64,000 nt of DNA from Actinomadura opuntiae (lineage in GTDB: Bacteria; Actinomycetota; Actinomycetes; Streptosporangiales; Streptosporangiaceae), in the NCBI RefSeq assembly GCF_030283205.1, contig NZ_JASNWF010000016.1, positions 176,018-240,017 of the forward strand. The letters run 5' to 3'. Of the stretch, positions 16,135 through 24,626 are shown piece after piece. The position numbers and the translations under genes were made by a program. The notes beneath the pieces were generated by a model. The model did no database searches and was not told the origin of the DNA. It worked only from the letters and a program-made list of their open reading frames with translations. The stretch's first letter is position 1. Every line of letters begins with the position of its first letter.

Positions 16135-18566
16135 AGGAGCGTCCTCGGGCGTACGGCGTTGGCGGAGTCGATGAGCAGCCGGGACTCGTCCCGGCTGCGG
16201 GAGCGGCGCGCCAGCTCCCGGTAGGTGCGTTCCAGCCGGCGCCGCAGCGCGGCCTCCTCCAGCGGCTCGCCCATCAGCGCGCCGCCCCGCGCGCCGTTGC
16301 CGGCGCCGCCGGGCAGCCAGCCGAGGGCGGCCTCCAGGATCTCGGCGGCGAGCCTGTCGCGGCGCTCGTCGTCCAGGTCGAGGCCGCGCAGCCGCTCGCC
16401 CGCCGCGACCAGCTCGGCCGCCGACAGCTCCGCGGGCGCGCGGCCGCGCACCGCCGTCGTCACCGCCGCGACCTGCGCGGGCACGTACCGGATGGAGATC
16501 TTCGGCACCGCGTCCAGCGCCGCGACCGCCTGCGCCCGGCGGCCCGCGGCCAGATGCACCCGGGCCAGCCCGAACGCCGCGGTGAGGTAGCCGTGGTCGG
16601 TCCGCCACACCAGCTCGAACAGCCGGACGGCGCCGTCCGGCGCGGAGTGCTCGCGGCAGTAGGCCAGCGCCAGCTTCGGCGCCGCCTCGCCGGGCAGCAG
16701 CCCGTACAGCCGGTCGAAGCACCGCTCGGCCTCGGCCGTCCGCTCCCCGGCGAGCAGCGCCACCGCGCGGTACCAGTCGACCCGCCAGTCACCGGGACGG
16801 CTCAGGGCGACCTCGCTCAGCAGCGCCGACGCCTCGCCCGCCGCGCCCGTCTCGATCTTCACGCGGGCGAGCGCCAGCAGCACCTCGGGCGTGCGCTCCG
16901 GCGCGTTCTCCAGCACCGGGCCGAGCTGCTCGTCGTCCAGCGCGGTCAGCCCCGCCAGGAACGCGGCGGCCGGGTCGGCGCCGTCCACCAGCGGCACCGG
17001 CAGCGCCGACGCCGCGATCCGCGGCGGGACGGGCGGCAGCGCGGACTCGGCGGACAGGTCGCCCGCCATCCACGGGTCGAACCGCTCGGGCCCGAACAGC
17101 GCGGACGGCGCGGGACGCGGCGCGCCCTCCTGCGCCGCCACCACCTCGCGCAGCACGCCGGTCAGCTGCTCGGCCATCTCCGCGGCGTCCTGGAACCGCT
17201 CGGCCGGGTCCTTGTGGGTCGCCCGCCGCAGGAAACGGTCGTAGGACTCGAACTCCTGCAGCAGCGGCACCTCGTCGCGCGGCGGCAGGCTGTCGACGTA
17301 GGCGCGGGTGTAGCCCTTGAACGGGAAGCTCAGCACGGCCAGCGCGCGCCCGACCGTGTAGAGGTCGGAGCTGACGGACGGGCCGGCGTCGGCGATCTCG
17401 GGCGCCTGGTAGCCGATCGTGCCGTAGATGGCGCCGTCCGGGTCGTCGAGGCGCCGCACCCCGCCGAGGTCGATGAGCTTCAGCTCCTCCTCGGACTGGA
17501 TGACGTTGTCGGGCTTGAAGTCGCAGTAGACCAGGCCGTTGGCGTGCAGGTAGTCGAACGCGCGCAGGACCTCCAGGCCGTAGGCGATGGCCTGCGGGAG
17601 CGGCAGGTGCTTCTCGCCGGTGGGCTGCGGCTGCTCCAGCAGGATGTCCTTGAGCGACCGGCCGCCGACGTACTGCATGACGATGTAGTCGTCGCCGTCG
17701 TGCTCGACGAAGTTGTAGATCTTGACGATGTTGGGGTGGTCGACCGCGGCGAGGTAGGCGCGCTCGGCCTCCGCCGCGATCCTGGCGTCGGCGTCGCCGG
17801 TGTCGAGCAGGCCCTTGAGCACCACCCACCGGTTGCTGACCCGCTCGTCCCGCGCCAGGTAGATCCAGCCGAGGCCGCCGTGCGCGATGCAGCCGAGCAC
17901 CCGGTACTGGTGGGCGACCAGGTCGCCCGGGCTGAGCTTCGGGGTGAAGGAGAACCCGGTGCCGCACTTCGGGCAGAACCCTTCGGTGCGGCCCGGCCGG
18001 TCGGCGCGGCCGCGGCCCACCGGCTCACCGCAGTTGGAGCAGAACCGCTTGCCCTCGGCGACCTGCGGGTCGCTCATCACCGCCGACGACGGGTCCCGGT
18101 ACGGGACGCGCGGCACCTCCACCAGATCGGCGCCCAGCATCCCGCGCCGTCCGGACGACCGCGACGAGCCGGTGCGGGTGCTGCCCGTCCGGGGCGTCCC
18201 ACTGGTTCCGGTGGTCCCGGACGAGGCCGGCGACTGGTCAGGGGAAGCGCCGCATTCGTCGCAGTATCCGTCGGCGATGGTCCCGGAGCACCCCGGCTGG
18301 CGGCACTTGTCGTCGGGCGGCGCGGACGGGGCGGGCGGTGCCTGGACGGCAGGCGAGGAGCCGCACTCGTCGCAGTAGCCGTCCACGATCGTCCCCGAGC
18401 ATCCCGGCTGGCCGCAGGCGCTGGACGCGGTGGAGGACGCGGCGGAACCGGACGCCGGCGGACCGGGCGTGGTGGACGGGCTCGGCGAGGCTGGCGGCAT
18501 GCCGCATATGACGCAGTAACCGTCCTCGATGGTTCCGCCGCAGTCCGCCGCGGTGCACTGGCTCAA
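16131..18566 (-). CDS. pknG: PknG-like serine/threonine kinase with three extra N-terminal zinc ribbons
   Basis: This 811-residue kinase starts at TTG 18566 (TTGA overlap with the previous stop; GGGAG upstream). The N-terminus has three copies of a C-x4-C-x8-C-x2-C ribbon (Cys4-21, 51-68, 88-105) sharing the core GTIxDGYC. A PknG-type rubredoxin-like pair follows (Cys176/179 and 198/201). The kinase core begins near residue 220 with GGLGWIYLA, Lys251, the catalytic loop YCDFKPDN (Asp349) and the metal site DLGG (Asp366). The C-terminal third is a helical TPR region. Rubredoxin-kinase-TPR order is the PknG architecture; the three extra ribbons are additional to it. It presumably receives the GlnH/GlnX signal and phosphorylates FHA- or vWA-linked partners. 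Confidence 0.93.
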   Translation of the reverse strand: MSQCTAADCGGTIEDGYCVICGMPPASPSPSTTPGPPASGSAASSTASSACGQPGCSGTIVDGYCDECGSSPAVQAPPAPSAPPDDKCRQPGCSGTIADGYCDECGASPDQSPASSGTTGTSGTPRTGSTRTGSSRSSGRRGMLGADLVEVPRVPYRDPSSAVMSDPQVAEGKRFCSNCGEPVGRGRADRPGRTEGFCPKCGTGFSFTPKLSPGDLVAHQYRVLGCIAHGGLGWIYLARDERVSNRWVVLKGLLDTGDADARIAAEAERAYLAAVDHPNIVKIYNFVEHDGDDYIVMQYVGGRSLKDILLEQPQPTGEKHLPLPQAIAYGLEVLRAFDYLHANGLVYCDFKPDNVIQSEEELKLIDLGGVRRLDDPDGAIYGTIGYQAPEIADAGPSVSSDLYTVGRALAVLSFPFKGYTRAYVDSLPPRDEVPLLQEFESYDRFLRRATHKDPAERFQDAAEMAEQLTGVLREVVAAQEGAPRPAPSALFGPERFDPWMAGDLSAESALPPVPPRIAASALPVPLVDGADPAAAFLAGLTALDDEQLGPVLENAPERTPEVLLALARVKIETGAAGEASALLSEVALSRPGDWRVDWYRAVALLAGERTAEAERCFDRLYGLLPGEAAPKLALAYCREHSAPDGAVRLFELVWRTDHGYLTAAFGLARVHLAAGRRAQAVAALDAVPKISIRYVPAQVAAVTTAVRGRAPAELSAAELVAAGERLRGLDLDDERRDRLAAEILEAALGWLPGGAGNGARGGALMGEPLEEAALRRRLERTYRELARRSRSRDESRLLIDSANAVRPRTLL

Positions 18567-19822
18567 CGTTCCGCTCCCTTCGCCCGCGAGGTGATCGCCT
18601 GCTGGTACTCCGAAAGCGTCACGGTCGCCTTCCGCAGGTCGCACGGCGAGGTCCAGAGCAGCTCGCGGGCCCGCTCGTAGAGCGCGGCGAGCCCGGCGTC
18701 CTCGGCGCCGCCGAGCCGCGCGGCCTTCGCCCGGTACGCCTCCAGCCGTCCGCGCAGCTCCTCGCGCCGGTCCAGCAGCCCCCGGATCATCTCGACGTCC
18801 CGGCGGGCCCGGTCCAGCGCGCCGCGTGCCTCGCGTTCCAGGTCGGTGACGCGGCCGGCCAGCTCGTTCCAGCCGCCTCCTTTCGCCGCGTGCGCGTTCG
18901 CGGCCCGCGGCGGCCCGCCGACGGCCGCGAGCCGGTCGGCGAGCGTGGCGGACATGTCGGTCAGGTCCGGCAGCACCGGGGAGGCGATCTTGGCCAGCAC
19001 CTCGTCGCGGACGCGGCGCGCCTCGGCCTCCGCGGCGCGCAGCGCGTCCAGGTCCGCCGCGATCCGCGCGATCCTGTCGGCGAAGCCGTCGCGCAGCCGG
19101 TGCGCCTCTTCCAGCCCGCGCCGCGTGTCCGCCAGCGCGGTCCGCAGCGCGTCCAGGCGGCTGGTGTCGGGACGCCCGCCGTTGGCGAGCGCGAGCGGAT
19201 CGCTGCGTATGAGCGCCGCCACGTCCCGCAGCTCCGCGGTCAGCCGGTCCAGATCGGGATCCATTCCGCCGAGCGAATCCAGCAGCTCGGAGGCGGCGCG
19301 CCGCTCGGCCTCGACCTCCGCGAGCCGGGACAGCAGCGCCGACCAGACGGCGTCGAGCGCTGCGACGGTCTTCGCGACGTCCTCGTACAGCGGCGTCATC
19401 CGCGAGACGACCGCCCGCAGGGTCAGCCTCTCGCCCGCGGGGACGGCCAGCAGCGTGCGGCGCTCGAGCGGGACCTCCACGGCGGGCAGCTCGACCGACG
19501 GTCCGGTCAGCAGCCGCGCCAGCTCGGCGAGCTGCGACTGGTTCGGCCGCGAATGCCGGGCGCGCAGCCGCTCGGCCTCGGCGAGCGTCCGCCCGTAGAG
19601 GTCGAACAGCGCCCAGATCTCCACCGTCCGCGACCGCACCTCGGCCTGCACCCGGCGCGTCCTGCCCTCGAGCGCGGCTCCGTCCAGCAACTGGAACCCC
19701 TGGTGCCCCTCCAGTTCGAGCAGGGCCGTGCTGATGCGCTCCTTCTCGTCGCGCAGCCGCGCCAGCGCCCGGTCGGCCTCGTCCCGGTCCCAGGGGGGCC
19801 GGGCCGCCCGCGGATCGCTCAC
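18563..19822 (-). CDS. Long coiled-coil protein heading the PknG/GlnX operon
   Basis: This 419-residue, almost entirely helical protein is rich in Leu, Ala, Arg and Glu with long heptad patterns (for example RLRDEKERISTALLELEGH and LRDGFADRIARIAADLDALR). It has no signal peptide, membrane helix or catalytic motif. GTG 19822 is the chosen start; an upstream extension of the frame covers the promoter region and looks non-coding. Its stop overlaps the TTG start of the kinase by 4 bp, so the two should be made together. I recognise no named family. Location and structure suggest a scaffold for the kinase complex. Confidence 0.78.
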   Translation of the reverse strand: MSDPRAARPPWDRDEADRALARLRDEKERISTALLELEGHQGFQLLDGAALEGRTRRVQAEVRSRTVEIWALFDLYGRTLAEAERLRARHSRPNQSQLAELARLLTGPSVELPAVEVPLERRTLLAVPAGERLTLRAVVSRMTPLYEDVAKTVAALDAVWSALLSRLAEVEAERRAASELLDSLGGMDPDLDRLTAELRDVAALIRSDPLALANGGRPDTSRLDALRTALADTRRGLEEAHRLRDGFADRIARIAADLDALRAAEAEARRVRDEVLAKIASPVLPDLTDMSATLADRLAAVGGPPRAANAHAAKGGGWNELAGRVTDLEREARGALDRARRDVEMIRGLLDRREELRGRLEAYRAKAARLGGAEDAGLAALYERARELLWTSPCDLRKATVTLSEYQQAITSRAKGAER

Positions 19823-20000
19823 CGCCCGTCCACGATCATGTGTCCGCCCCGATTCCCCCGAATAGAGCCCGTTTTGGGCACAGTGTTCCCCATGCACGGT
19901 GGGCATCTCAAGCACGGGCGCCCCCGGGCCGCGTCCCGCCGTCCGCCGTGCGTCAGGTGACGCTTTCCGGGCGTGCCCGGGCACTGCGAAATGTCAGTGT

Positions 20001-20016
20001 TCGAACGTATGATCGA
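20001..20016 (+). promoter_or_regulatory. LexA-box-like palindrome overlapping a leaderless -10 element
   Basis: The bases read TCGAAC-GTAT-GATCGA, matching the actinobacterial SOS box TCGAAC-N4-GTTCGA at 11 of 12 arm positions. Inside it, TATGAT (20008-20013) is a good -10 hexamer six bases before the ATG at 20020, so the mRNA is probably leaderless. A bound repressor would occlude the -10 box directly. A second overlapping dyad, GTTCGA-N8-TCGAAC (19999-20018), could instead be an operator for the WYL protein itself. Confidence 0.55.
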
Positions 20017-20019
20017 ACC

Positions 20020-20550
20020 ATGGCGAACGTTGCGACGCACCTTCGGTCCACCCCCGCGCACGGCGCGGCCTCCGGCACCATGCTCACCGCCGCCGAGATC
20101 GCGGCCCTCGCGCTCTCGCTCGCGCACCTCGGCGCCGGCCCGCAGGCGACCACCGCCCGCCGCGCCCTGCGCTCCCTCCTCGACCCCGCCTCGCCCGGCG
20201 CCCACGACGACGTGGTCGCCGCGACCGTGGCCACCCTCACCGCGCCCCTGGACGCCTCCACCGCCGACCGCGCCCGCGTCATCGCCGCGGCCATCACCGA
20301 GCACCGCGTCGTCCGGCTCTGCTACGGCGACGCGGGCGCGAACGTGACGATCCGCGAGGTGGAGCCCGTCACCTGCCTCGTCCACCGCGACCACTGGTAC
20401 CTCGTCGGCTGGTGCCGGATGCGGCGCGGCGTCCGCGCCTTCCGCTTCGACCGCATCCTCGCCGTCGAGTCCACCGGCCTCCCCGCCCGCCCCCGCCGCG
20501 CCGACCGCTACCTGCCCTTTCAATCCAGGACCCTTGGCGTCAGGCGCTAG
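20020..20550 (+). CDS. WYL-domain protein lacking the usual N-terminal winged helix
   Basis: This 176-residue protein has a C-terminal WYL domain visible in AITEHRVVRLCYGD, VEPVTCLVHRDHWYLVGWC and RAFRFDRILAVEST; the WYL tripeptide itself is present. The N-terminal half resembles the helical segment that follows the DNA-binding domain in YafY/PafBC-type regulators, but no winged helix is seen, and none is encoded in frame upstream. It may act as a ligand-binding partner rather than a DNA binder. WYL domains sense nucleic acid or nucleotide signals in DNA-damage and phage-defence regulation. The LexA-like box in its promoter fits a stress-linked role, but this is not proven. Confidence 0.82.
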   Translation: MANVATHLRSTPAHGAASGTMLTAAEIAALALSLAHLGAGPQATTARRALRSLLDPASPGAHDDVVAATVATLTAPLDASTADRARVIAAAITEHRVVRLCYGDAGANVTIREVEPVTCLVHRDHWYLVGWCRMRRGVRAFRFDRILAVESTGLPARPRRADRYLPFQSRTLGVRR

Positions 20551-20623
20551 GGCGCCTTCCTTCGGCGGGTCCTGCGGCGATCGCTGCATCGCTCCGACTC
20601 GCCCTGGGGGCTCGCTTCGCGAT

Positions 20624-20647
20624 CGGATTCTCGCTCGCTCGAATCCG
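20624..20647. terminator. Hairpin between convergent genes (intergenic 20551-20737)
   Basis: CGGATTC and GAATCCG form a 7-bp stem around a 10-nt loop of TCGC-like repeats. The 187-bp gap also holds two copies of the palindrome GCGATCGC (20577-20584 and 20657-20664). It lies between the convergent WYL and acyltransferase genes, so a bidirectional stop is plausible; there is no T-run. Confidence 0.4.
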
Positions 20648-20737
20648 GCTTCGCACGCGATCGCAACGTTGCGGTCGGTGCGGGGTCGGGGTTCGGGCGT
20701 GCGGGTGTTGCGGGTTCACGCCTTTCGTGCCTTTCGG

Positions 20738-21619
20738 TTAGCGGAGGAGGCAGCGGGGGGCGCGGACGGCGTGGCCGATGAGGCGGCCCGCCCTGCGGGA
20801 CAGCCGGCCCGCCGGGGTGCGGGACGGGTCGTCGCGCTGCTCGGCGCGCAGGCCGTGGACGATCCCCTCGACGGCCTTGCGGGCCAGGTCGCGCACCTCG
20901 GTGACCGCCCGGTCGTCGTCGGCGCGGCCGGCCCACAGGGACGTGTCGATCGGCTCGCCGAAACCGAAGTAGAGCCGCTGCGGGCGCGGGACCGGCGTGA
21001 GCCCGATGCCGCGCGACACCGGCATCAGCACGTCGTCGCGCATCCCGCGCTCGCCCAGCACGGCGCGGCCGAGCAGCCGGGCCGGGGCCAGCAGCGGGCT
21101 GCTCGGGTCCAGCACGGTCGTGAACATCTCCTCCACGCCGACCGAGCCGAACGGGATGATCGGGCAGCCCGCCTCCACCGCCAGGCGCGCGAAGCCCAGC
21201 CGGCCCTCCCACTGGAGCCGGTAACGGTCCGCGCGGTGGCGGGTGGCCTCCCGGGCCCCGCCGGGGAACACCACGACCATCTGCCCGTCCCGCAGCAGGG
21301 CGCGGCAGTTGTCGCGGGTGCCGTCGACCGAGCCGCCCAGGTCCATCACCGTGCGCCAGCCCGGGATCCGCCAGTGCGCGTGGTCGGCCAGCGACCGCAC
21401 CCACACCCCGCGCCGCCGGTGGATCTCGAAGAAGATCAGCGGCGCGTCGACGACCCCGTACACCGTGTGGTTGCCGACCAGCAGCGCGGGCCCGGTCCGG
21501 GGCACGTTCTCCATGCCGCGGAAGACGGGCGAGGTGTACGCGCGCCACGGCTCCAGCGCCAGGTTCGCGGCCCGGATCAGCGCGGGCGACGGCGGGGTCC
21601 AGTCGAGAGGGGAGGCCAT
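20738..21619 (-). CDS. PlsC-like phospholipid/glycerolipid acyltransferase
   Basis: This 293-residue protein has the acyltransferase catalytic segment VGNHTVYGVVDAPL (His plus downstream Asp) and the glycerol-phosphate-binding block FPGGAREATRH. LAVEAGCPIIPFGSVGVEEMF, the usual third block of the LPLAT/DGAT-like superfamily, follows. It probably transfers an acyl chain onto a lysolipid or diacylglycerol-like acceptor at the inner membrane. A leaderless promoter fits the start: on the minus strand, TACGAT (21632-21627) lies seven bases before ATG 21619. It has no operon partner. The exact acceptor cannot be told from sequence. Confidence 0.85.
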   Translation of the reverse strand: MASPLDWTPPSPALIRAANLALEPWRAYTSPVFRGMENVPRTGPALLVGNHTVYGVVDAPLIFFEIHRRRGVWVRSLADHAHWRIPGWRTVMDLGGSVDGTRDNCRALLRDGQMVVVFPGGAREATRHRADRYRLQWEGRLGFARLAVEAGCPIIPFGSVGVEEMFTTVLDPSSPLLAPARLLGRAVLGERGMRDDVLMPVSRGIGLTPVPRPQRLYFGFGEPIDTSLWAGRADDDRAVTEVRDLARKAVEGIVHGLRAEQRDDPSRTPAGRLSRRAGRLIGHAVRAPRCLLR

Positions 21620-21753
21620 GCCGCCGATCGTAAGGGAGCCCGACCGCCGCCCCTGACCCGAGGGTCAGTGAACGCTTACAACACCGGGTTCGGGTGGCGC
21701 GCACCAGAGCGACGCGGGGTGTTCCGGGTGGGGGAAGAACTAGCATTGCGGCG

Positions 21754-22587
21754 GTGAGCGCGCGGGAGGTCCTTGAGCATCTGCAGCGGCTCGGCATGTC
21801 CGGATACGAGGCCAAGGCGTACGTTGCCCTCGTCGGGGCGGGCAGGCCGGTCAACGGGTACGAGGTGGCGAAGCGGTCCGGGGTGCCGCGCAGCACGGTG
21901 TACGAGACGCTCGGCAAGCTGGTGGCGCGGGGCGCGGCGTACGAGCTGCGGGGGTCGTCGGACGCGACCGAGTACCTGCCGCTGCCCCCGGACGCGCTGC
22001 TGGACCGGATGCGGCGGGAGTTCGACGGATCGGTCGGGGTGCTGCGCTCGGCGCTTCCGGCGGTCGCCGCCGCGCCGGAGGGGCACCTCATCCACGGCCT
22101 CAAGGACGCCGAGGCCATGCTGGACCGGGCGGAGGACGTGGTGGCGGGCGCCCGGCGCGACCTGGTCATGTCCGTGTGGCCGGAGGAGACGCGGCGGCTG
22201 CGGGAGGCCGTCATGGACGCGGCGGAGCGGGGCGTCGAGGTGTCGGTGGTCTCGTTCGGCGAGGACGCCGACCCCTTCGGCGGCGACGGGACGGGCCACG
22301 TGTACCGGCACCGCTACTCCGCGCCCGAGGCCGTCCTCGAAGACCTCGGCTACCGGCTGCTGGTGGTCGTCGGCGACCGGCGCGAGGCCGTGGTGGGCGG
22401 CTTCGGCGAGGGGGTGGCGTGGGGCATCTACACGGCGGACCCGGCGGTCGCTCTGATGGCGGCGGAGTACGTCCGGCAGGACATCGCGCTGCAGATCCTC
22501 GCCGAGCGTGTCGGTGCCGGTGAGCTGGACCGGCTGTTCGCAACCGATCCGGGCCTGCTCCGCCTGCTGGGCCGCGGCCGAGGCTGA
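21754..22587 (+). CDS. TrmB-family transcriptional regulator
   Basis: This 277-residue protein opens with a winged helix. REVLEHLQRLGMSGYEAKAY is followed by RSGVPRSTVYETLGKLVARG, the TrmB/sugar-specific regulator signature. The remaining about 180 residues match the TrmB C-terminal effector half, with VMSVWPEETRRLREAV and VSVVSFGEDAD. GTG 21754 is used because it sits just before the conserved helix; an earlier ATG at 21694 is possible but gives an atypical tail. It starts 134 bp from the divergent acyltransferase. TrmB regulators usually sense sugars or related small molecules; no target operon is obvious apart from neighbours. Confidence 0.85.
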   Translation: MSAREVLEHLQRLGMSGYEAKAYVALVGAGRPVNGYEVAKRSGVPRSTVYETLGKLVARGAAYELRGSSDATEYLPLPPDALLDRMRREFDGSVGVLRSALPAVAAAPEGHLIHGLKDAEAMLDRAEDVVAGARRDLVMSVWPEETRRLREAVMDAAERGVEVSVVSFGEDADPFGGDGTGHVYRHRYSAPEAVLEDLGYRLLVVVGDRREAVVGGFGEGVAWGIYTADPAVALMAAEYVRQDIALQILAERVGAGELDRLFATDPGLLRLLGRGRG

Positions 22588-22592
22588 GCGTT

Positions 22593-23705
22593 TCAGGCGG
22601 CCGCGGTGTGGGTGACGGCGTCGGAGACGACGGCCGTCACGTCGCGTGTCCGGGCGTAGACGGCGCGTTGCAGCTGGGCGCCGTTTCCGCGATCCAGTAG
22701 GCCGTGCAGCAGGCGGGTGGCGGCGTCCAGATCGCCCATCCGGTCGAGCGCCGGGCCGAGGTGCTCCAGCAGCGCGCGGACGACGTCGCGGACGGGCGCG
22801 GCGCGGCGGGTCGCCGGGTGCACGAGCTCCTCGCGCAGCCCGGACCGTCCGGCCCGCCACATCGCCAGCCGCATCAGGTCGGCGCGGACGGGATCGGGCG
22901 GCTCGCCGGCGTGCCACGCCTCGGCGGCGGTGTCGACCAGGGCGCGGACCAGCGCGGCCATCAGCACGGCGTCGTCGGCCCGCAGGCACACGTCCGGGAC
23001 GCGGATCTCGACGGTGGGGTAGCGCCGCGACAGCCGGGCGTCGAAGTAGATCATCCCTTCGTCGACGAGCGCGCCGGTGGCCAGCAGGGCCTCGACGGTG
23101 GCGCGGTAGGCCTTGGCGGAGCCGAACAGCTCGGTCGGGCCGCTGGAGGGCCAGCGCCCCCAGACCTGGTGCCGCCAGCTGTCGTAGCCGGTGTCGTCGC
23201 CCTGCCAGAACGGCGAGTTGGCGCTGAGGGCCAGCAGCGGCGGCAGCCAGGGCCGGATCCGGTCGAGGACGGCGACGCCCTCGTCCGGCGACTCGACGCC
23301 GACGTGCACGTGGCAGCCGCAGGTGAGCTGCTCGTCGGCGGTGGGGCCGTAGGCGTCGGACATGCGCCGGTAGCGGCGCGACGGGGACAGCGACGGCCGG
23401 ACGGTGACCGGCGAGGTCGCCAGCGCGGCGACCGCCGCCCCGACGCCCGCCGCGGCCTGCGCCGCCGCCTGCCGCGCCGACCTGACATGCGCGGACACCT
23501 CGTCCAGGGTGCGGCAGACCGGGGTGCAGATCTCCAGCTGCTCGCGCTGCAGCTCGCACTCCAGCGGCTCGGACCGCCTGCCGCCGTTGAACAGCACCTC
23601 GTCGTGGCGCCGGGCGTACTGGACGACGGAGCCCGAGACGGCCTGCGGCGCGCCGCTGGCGGGGTCGACCAGGAGGAGCTCCTCCTCCACCCCGAAGGTG
23701 CGCAT
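22593..23705 (-). CDS. Carboxylate-amine ligase, YbdK/EgtA-like glutamate-cysteine ligase family
   Basis: This 370-residue member of the GCS2 family begins with the conserved MRTFGVEEELLLVDP segment. Later blocks are CELQREQLEICTPV, TCGCHVHVGVESPDEG, LLALSANSPFWQG and PTVEIRVPDVC, all typical of YbdK-type weak glutamate-cysteine ligases. Members join a carboxylate (usually glutamate gamma-carboxyl) to an amine using ATP. Possible roles are mycothiol-independent thiols, gamma-glutamyl peptides or ergothioneine-like pathways, but no partner gene is present. ATG 23705 gives the standard N-terminus; GTG 23729 would add eight residues. It converges with the TrmB gene, with only five bases between the stops. 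Confidence 0.88.
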   Translation of the reverse strand: MRTFGVEEELLLVDPASGAPQAVSGSVVQYARRHDEVLFNGGRRSEPLECELQREQLEICTPVCRTLDEVSAHVRSARQAAAQAAAGVGAAVAALATSPVTVRPSLSPSRRYRRMSDAYGPTADEQLTCGCHVHVGVESPDEGVAVLDRIRPWLPPLLALSANSPFWQGDDTGYDSWRHQVWGRWPSSGPTELFGSAKAYRATVEALLATGALVDEGMIYFDARLSRRYPTVEIRVPDVCLRADDAVLMAALVRALVDTAAEAWHAGEPPDPVRADLMRLAMWRAGRSGLREELVHPATRRAAPVRDVVRALLEHLGPALDRMGDLDAATRLLHGLLDRGNGAQLQRAVYARTRDVTAVVSDAVTHTAAA

Positions 23706-23818
23706 GCCCGCCGAACTGCGAAGTGTCACCAGATAGTTGTGCCCGGAGCGACCTGAAGTACCTCCTCCGGGCCACACCCGGATGGCCGGAGGTGGCGCGA
23801 ACAATGCCCGGGATCGAC

Positions 23819-24586
23819 CTAGCGCCGGGCCGGGCGATCTGCTCGGGCGAGGACGATGACGAACGAGGCCGTCACCATGACCGGACCGCGGTCCAGATGC
23901 TCCCGCCACCGCGCGGCGGCCTCCGGTTCCAGGCGGCCCGCCTCGACGGCGCGCGCGGTGGCGCGGCGCAGCTCGAACACCTGTTCGGCCGTGGCCGGAT
24001 CGCGGAACACCGGGGCCGCGTTCAGCACCGACAGGACCATGAACCCGGCCTCCTCCGCCAGCCGCGGCACCTGCCGCCCCATCGCCTGGTTGCGGTTGGC
24101 CCGCTCGGCGACGAACCGGGTGAACGCCAGGCTCGTCGCCAGGTCCGGGTGGTCGATCGCGAGCGTGTGCCAGTCGGGCTCGGCGAGCGCGACCAGCCCG
24201 CCGGGCCGCAGCACGCGCCGGATCTCGCGCAGCGCCCGGGACGGATCGTCCAGATGGATCATCACGCGGTCCATCCGGGCCCGGTCGGCGGCGCCGCTGT
24301 CCAGCGGAAGGGCGTGCGCGTCGGCGTGCTCGACCCGGGCGCCCGGCAGGCCCGCGGTGCGGCGGCGCGCCTCGTCCACCATGGCGGTGTCGTGGTCGAC
24401 GCCGATCACGGCGCCGGACGGCCCCGCCGCGGACGCGAGCGCGGCGAGGTCGGTGGCCGGGCCGCAGCCCACGTCCAGCACCGTGTGGCCGGGCTCGATG
24501 GCGAGGGCCTCCAGCATGTGGCGCTTGTAGGCGACCGCGGAGTCCGTCGCGGCGATTCTGTCGAGGTAGCCGATGGTCGCTGCCAT
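23819..24586 (-). CDS. Class I SAM-dependent methyltransferase
   Basis: This 255-residue protein has a complete Rossmann methyltransferase core. Motif I is HTVLDVGCGPATDLAALA, the acidic residue follows in VIGVDHDTAMVDEA, motif II is VEHADAHALPLDSG, and motif post-II is REIRRVLRPGGLVALAEPDW. This is the UbiE/Methyltransf_11 pattern. It acts in the cytoplasm on an unknown small molecule. It starts at ATG 24586, and its stop is 113 bp from the start of the ligase gene. No biosynthetic cluster surrounds it, so the substrate is not inferable. Confidence 0.88.
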   Translation of the reverse strand: MAATIGYLDRIAATDSAVAYKRHMLEALAIEPGHTVLDVGCGPATDLAALASAAGPSGAVIGVDHDTAMVDEARRRTAGLPGARVEHADAHALPLDSGAADRARMDRVMIHLDDPSRALREIRRVLRPGGLVALAEPDWHTLAIDHPDLATSLAFTRFVAERANRNQAMGRQVPRLAEEAGFMVLSVLNAAPVFRDPATAEQVFELRRATARAVEAGRLEPEAAARWREHLDRGPVMVTASFVIVLARADRPARR

Positions 24587-24626
24587 GCCGCCGATCGAAG
24601 CAGGCGGATGTGGAGGAGATGTGCCC

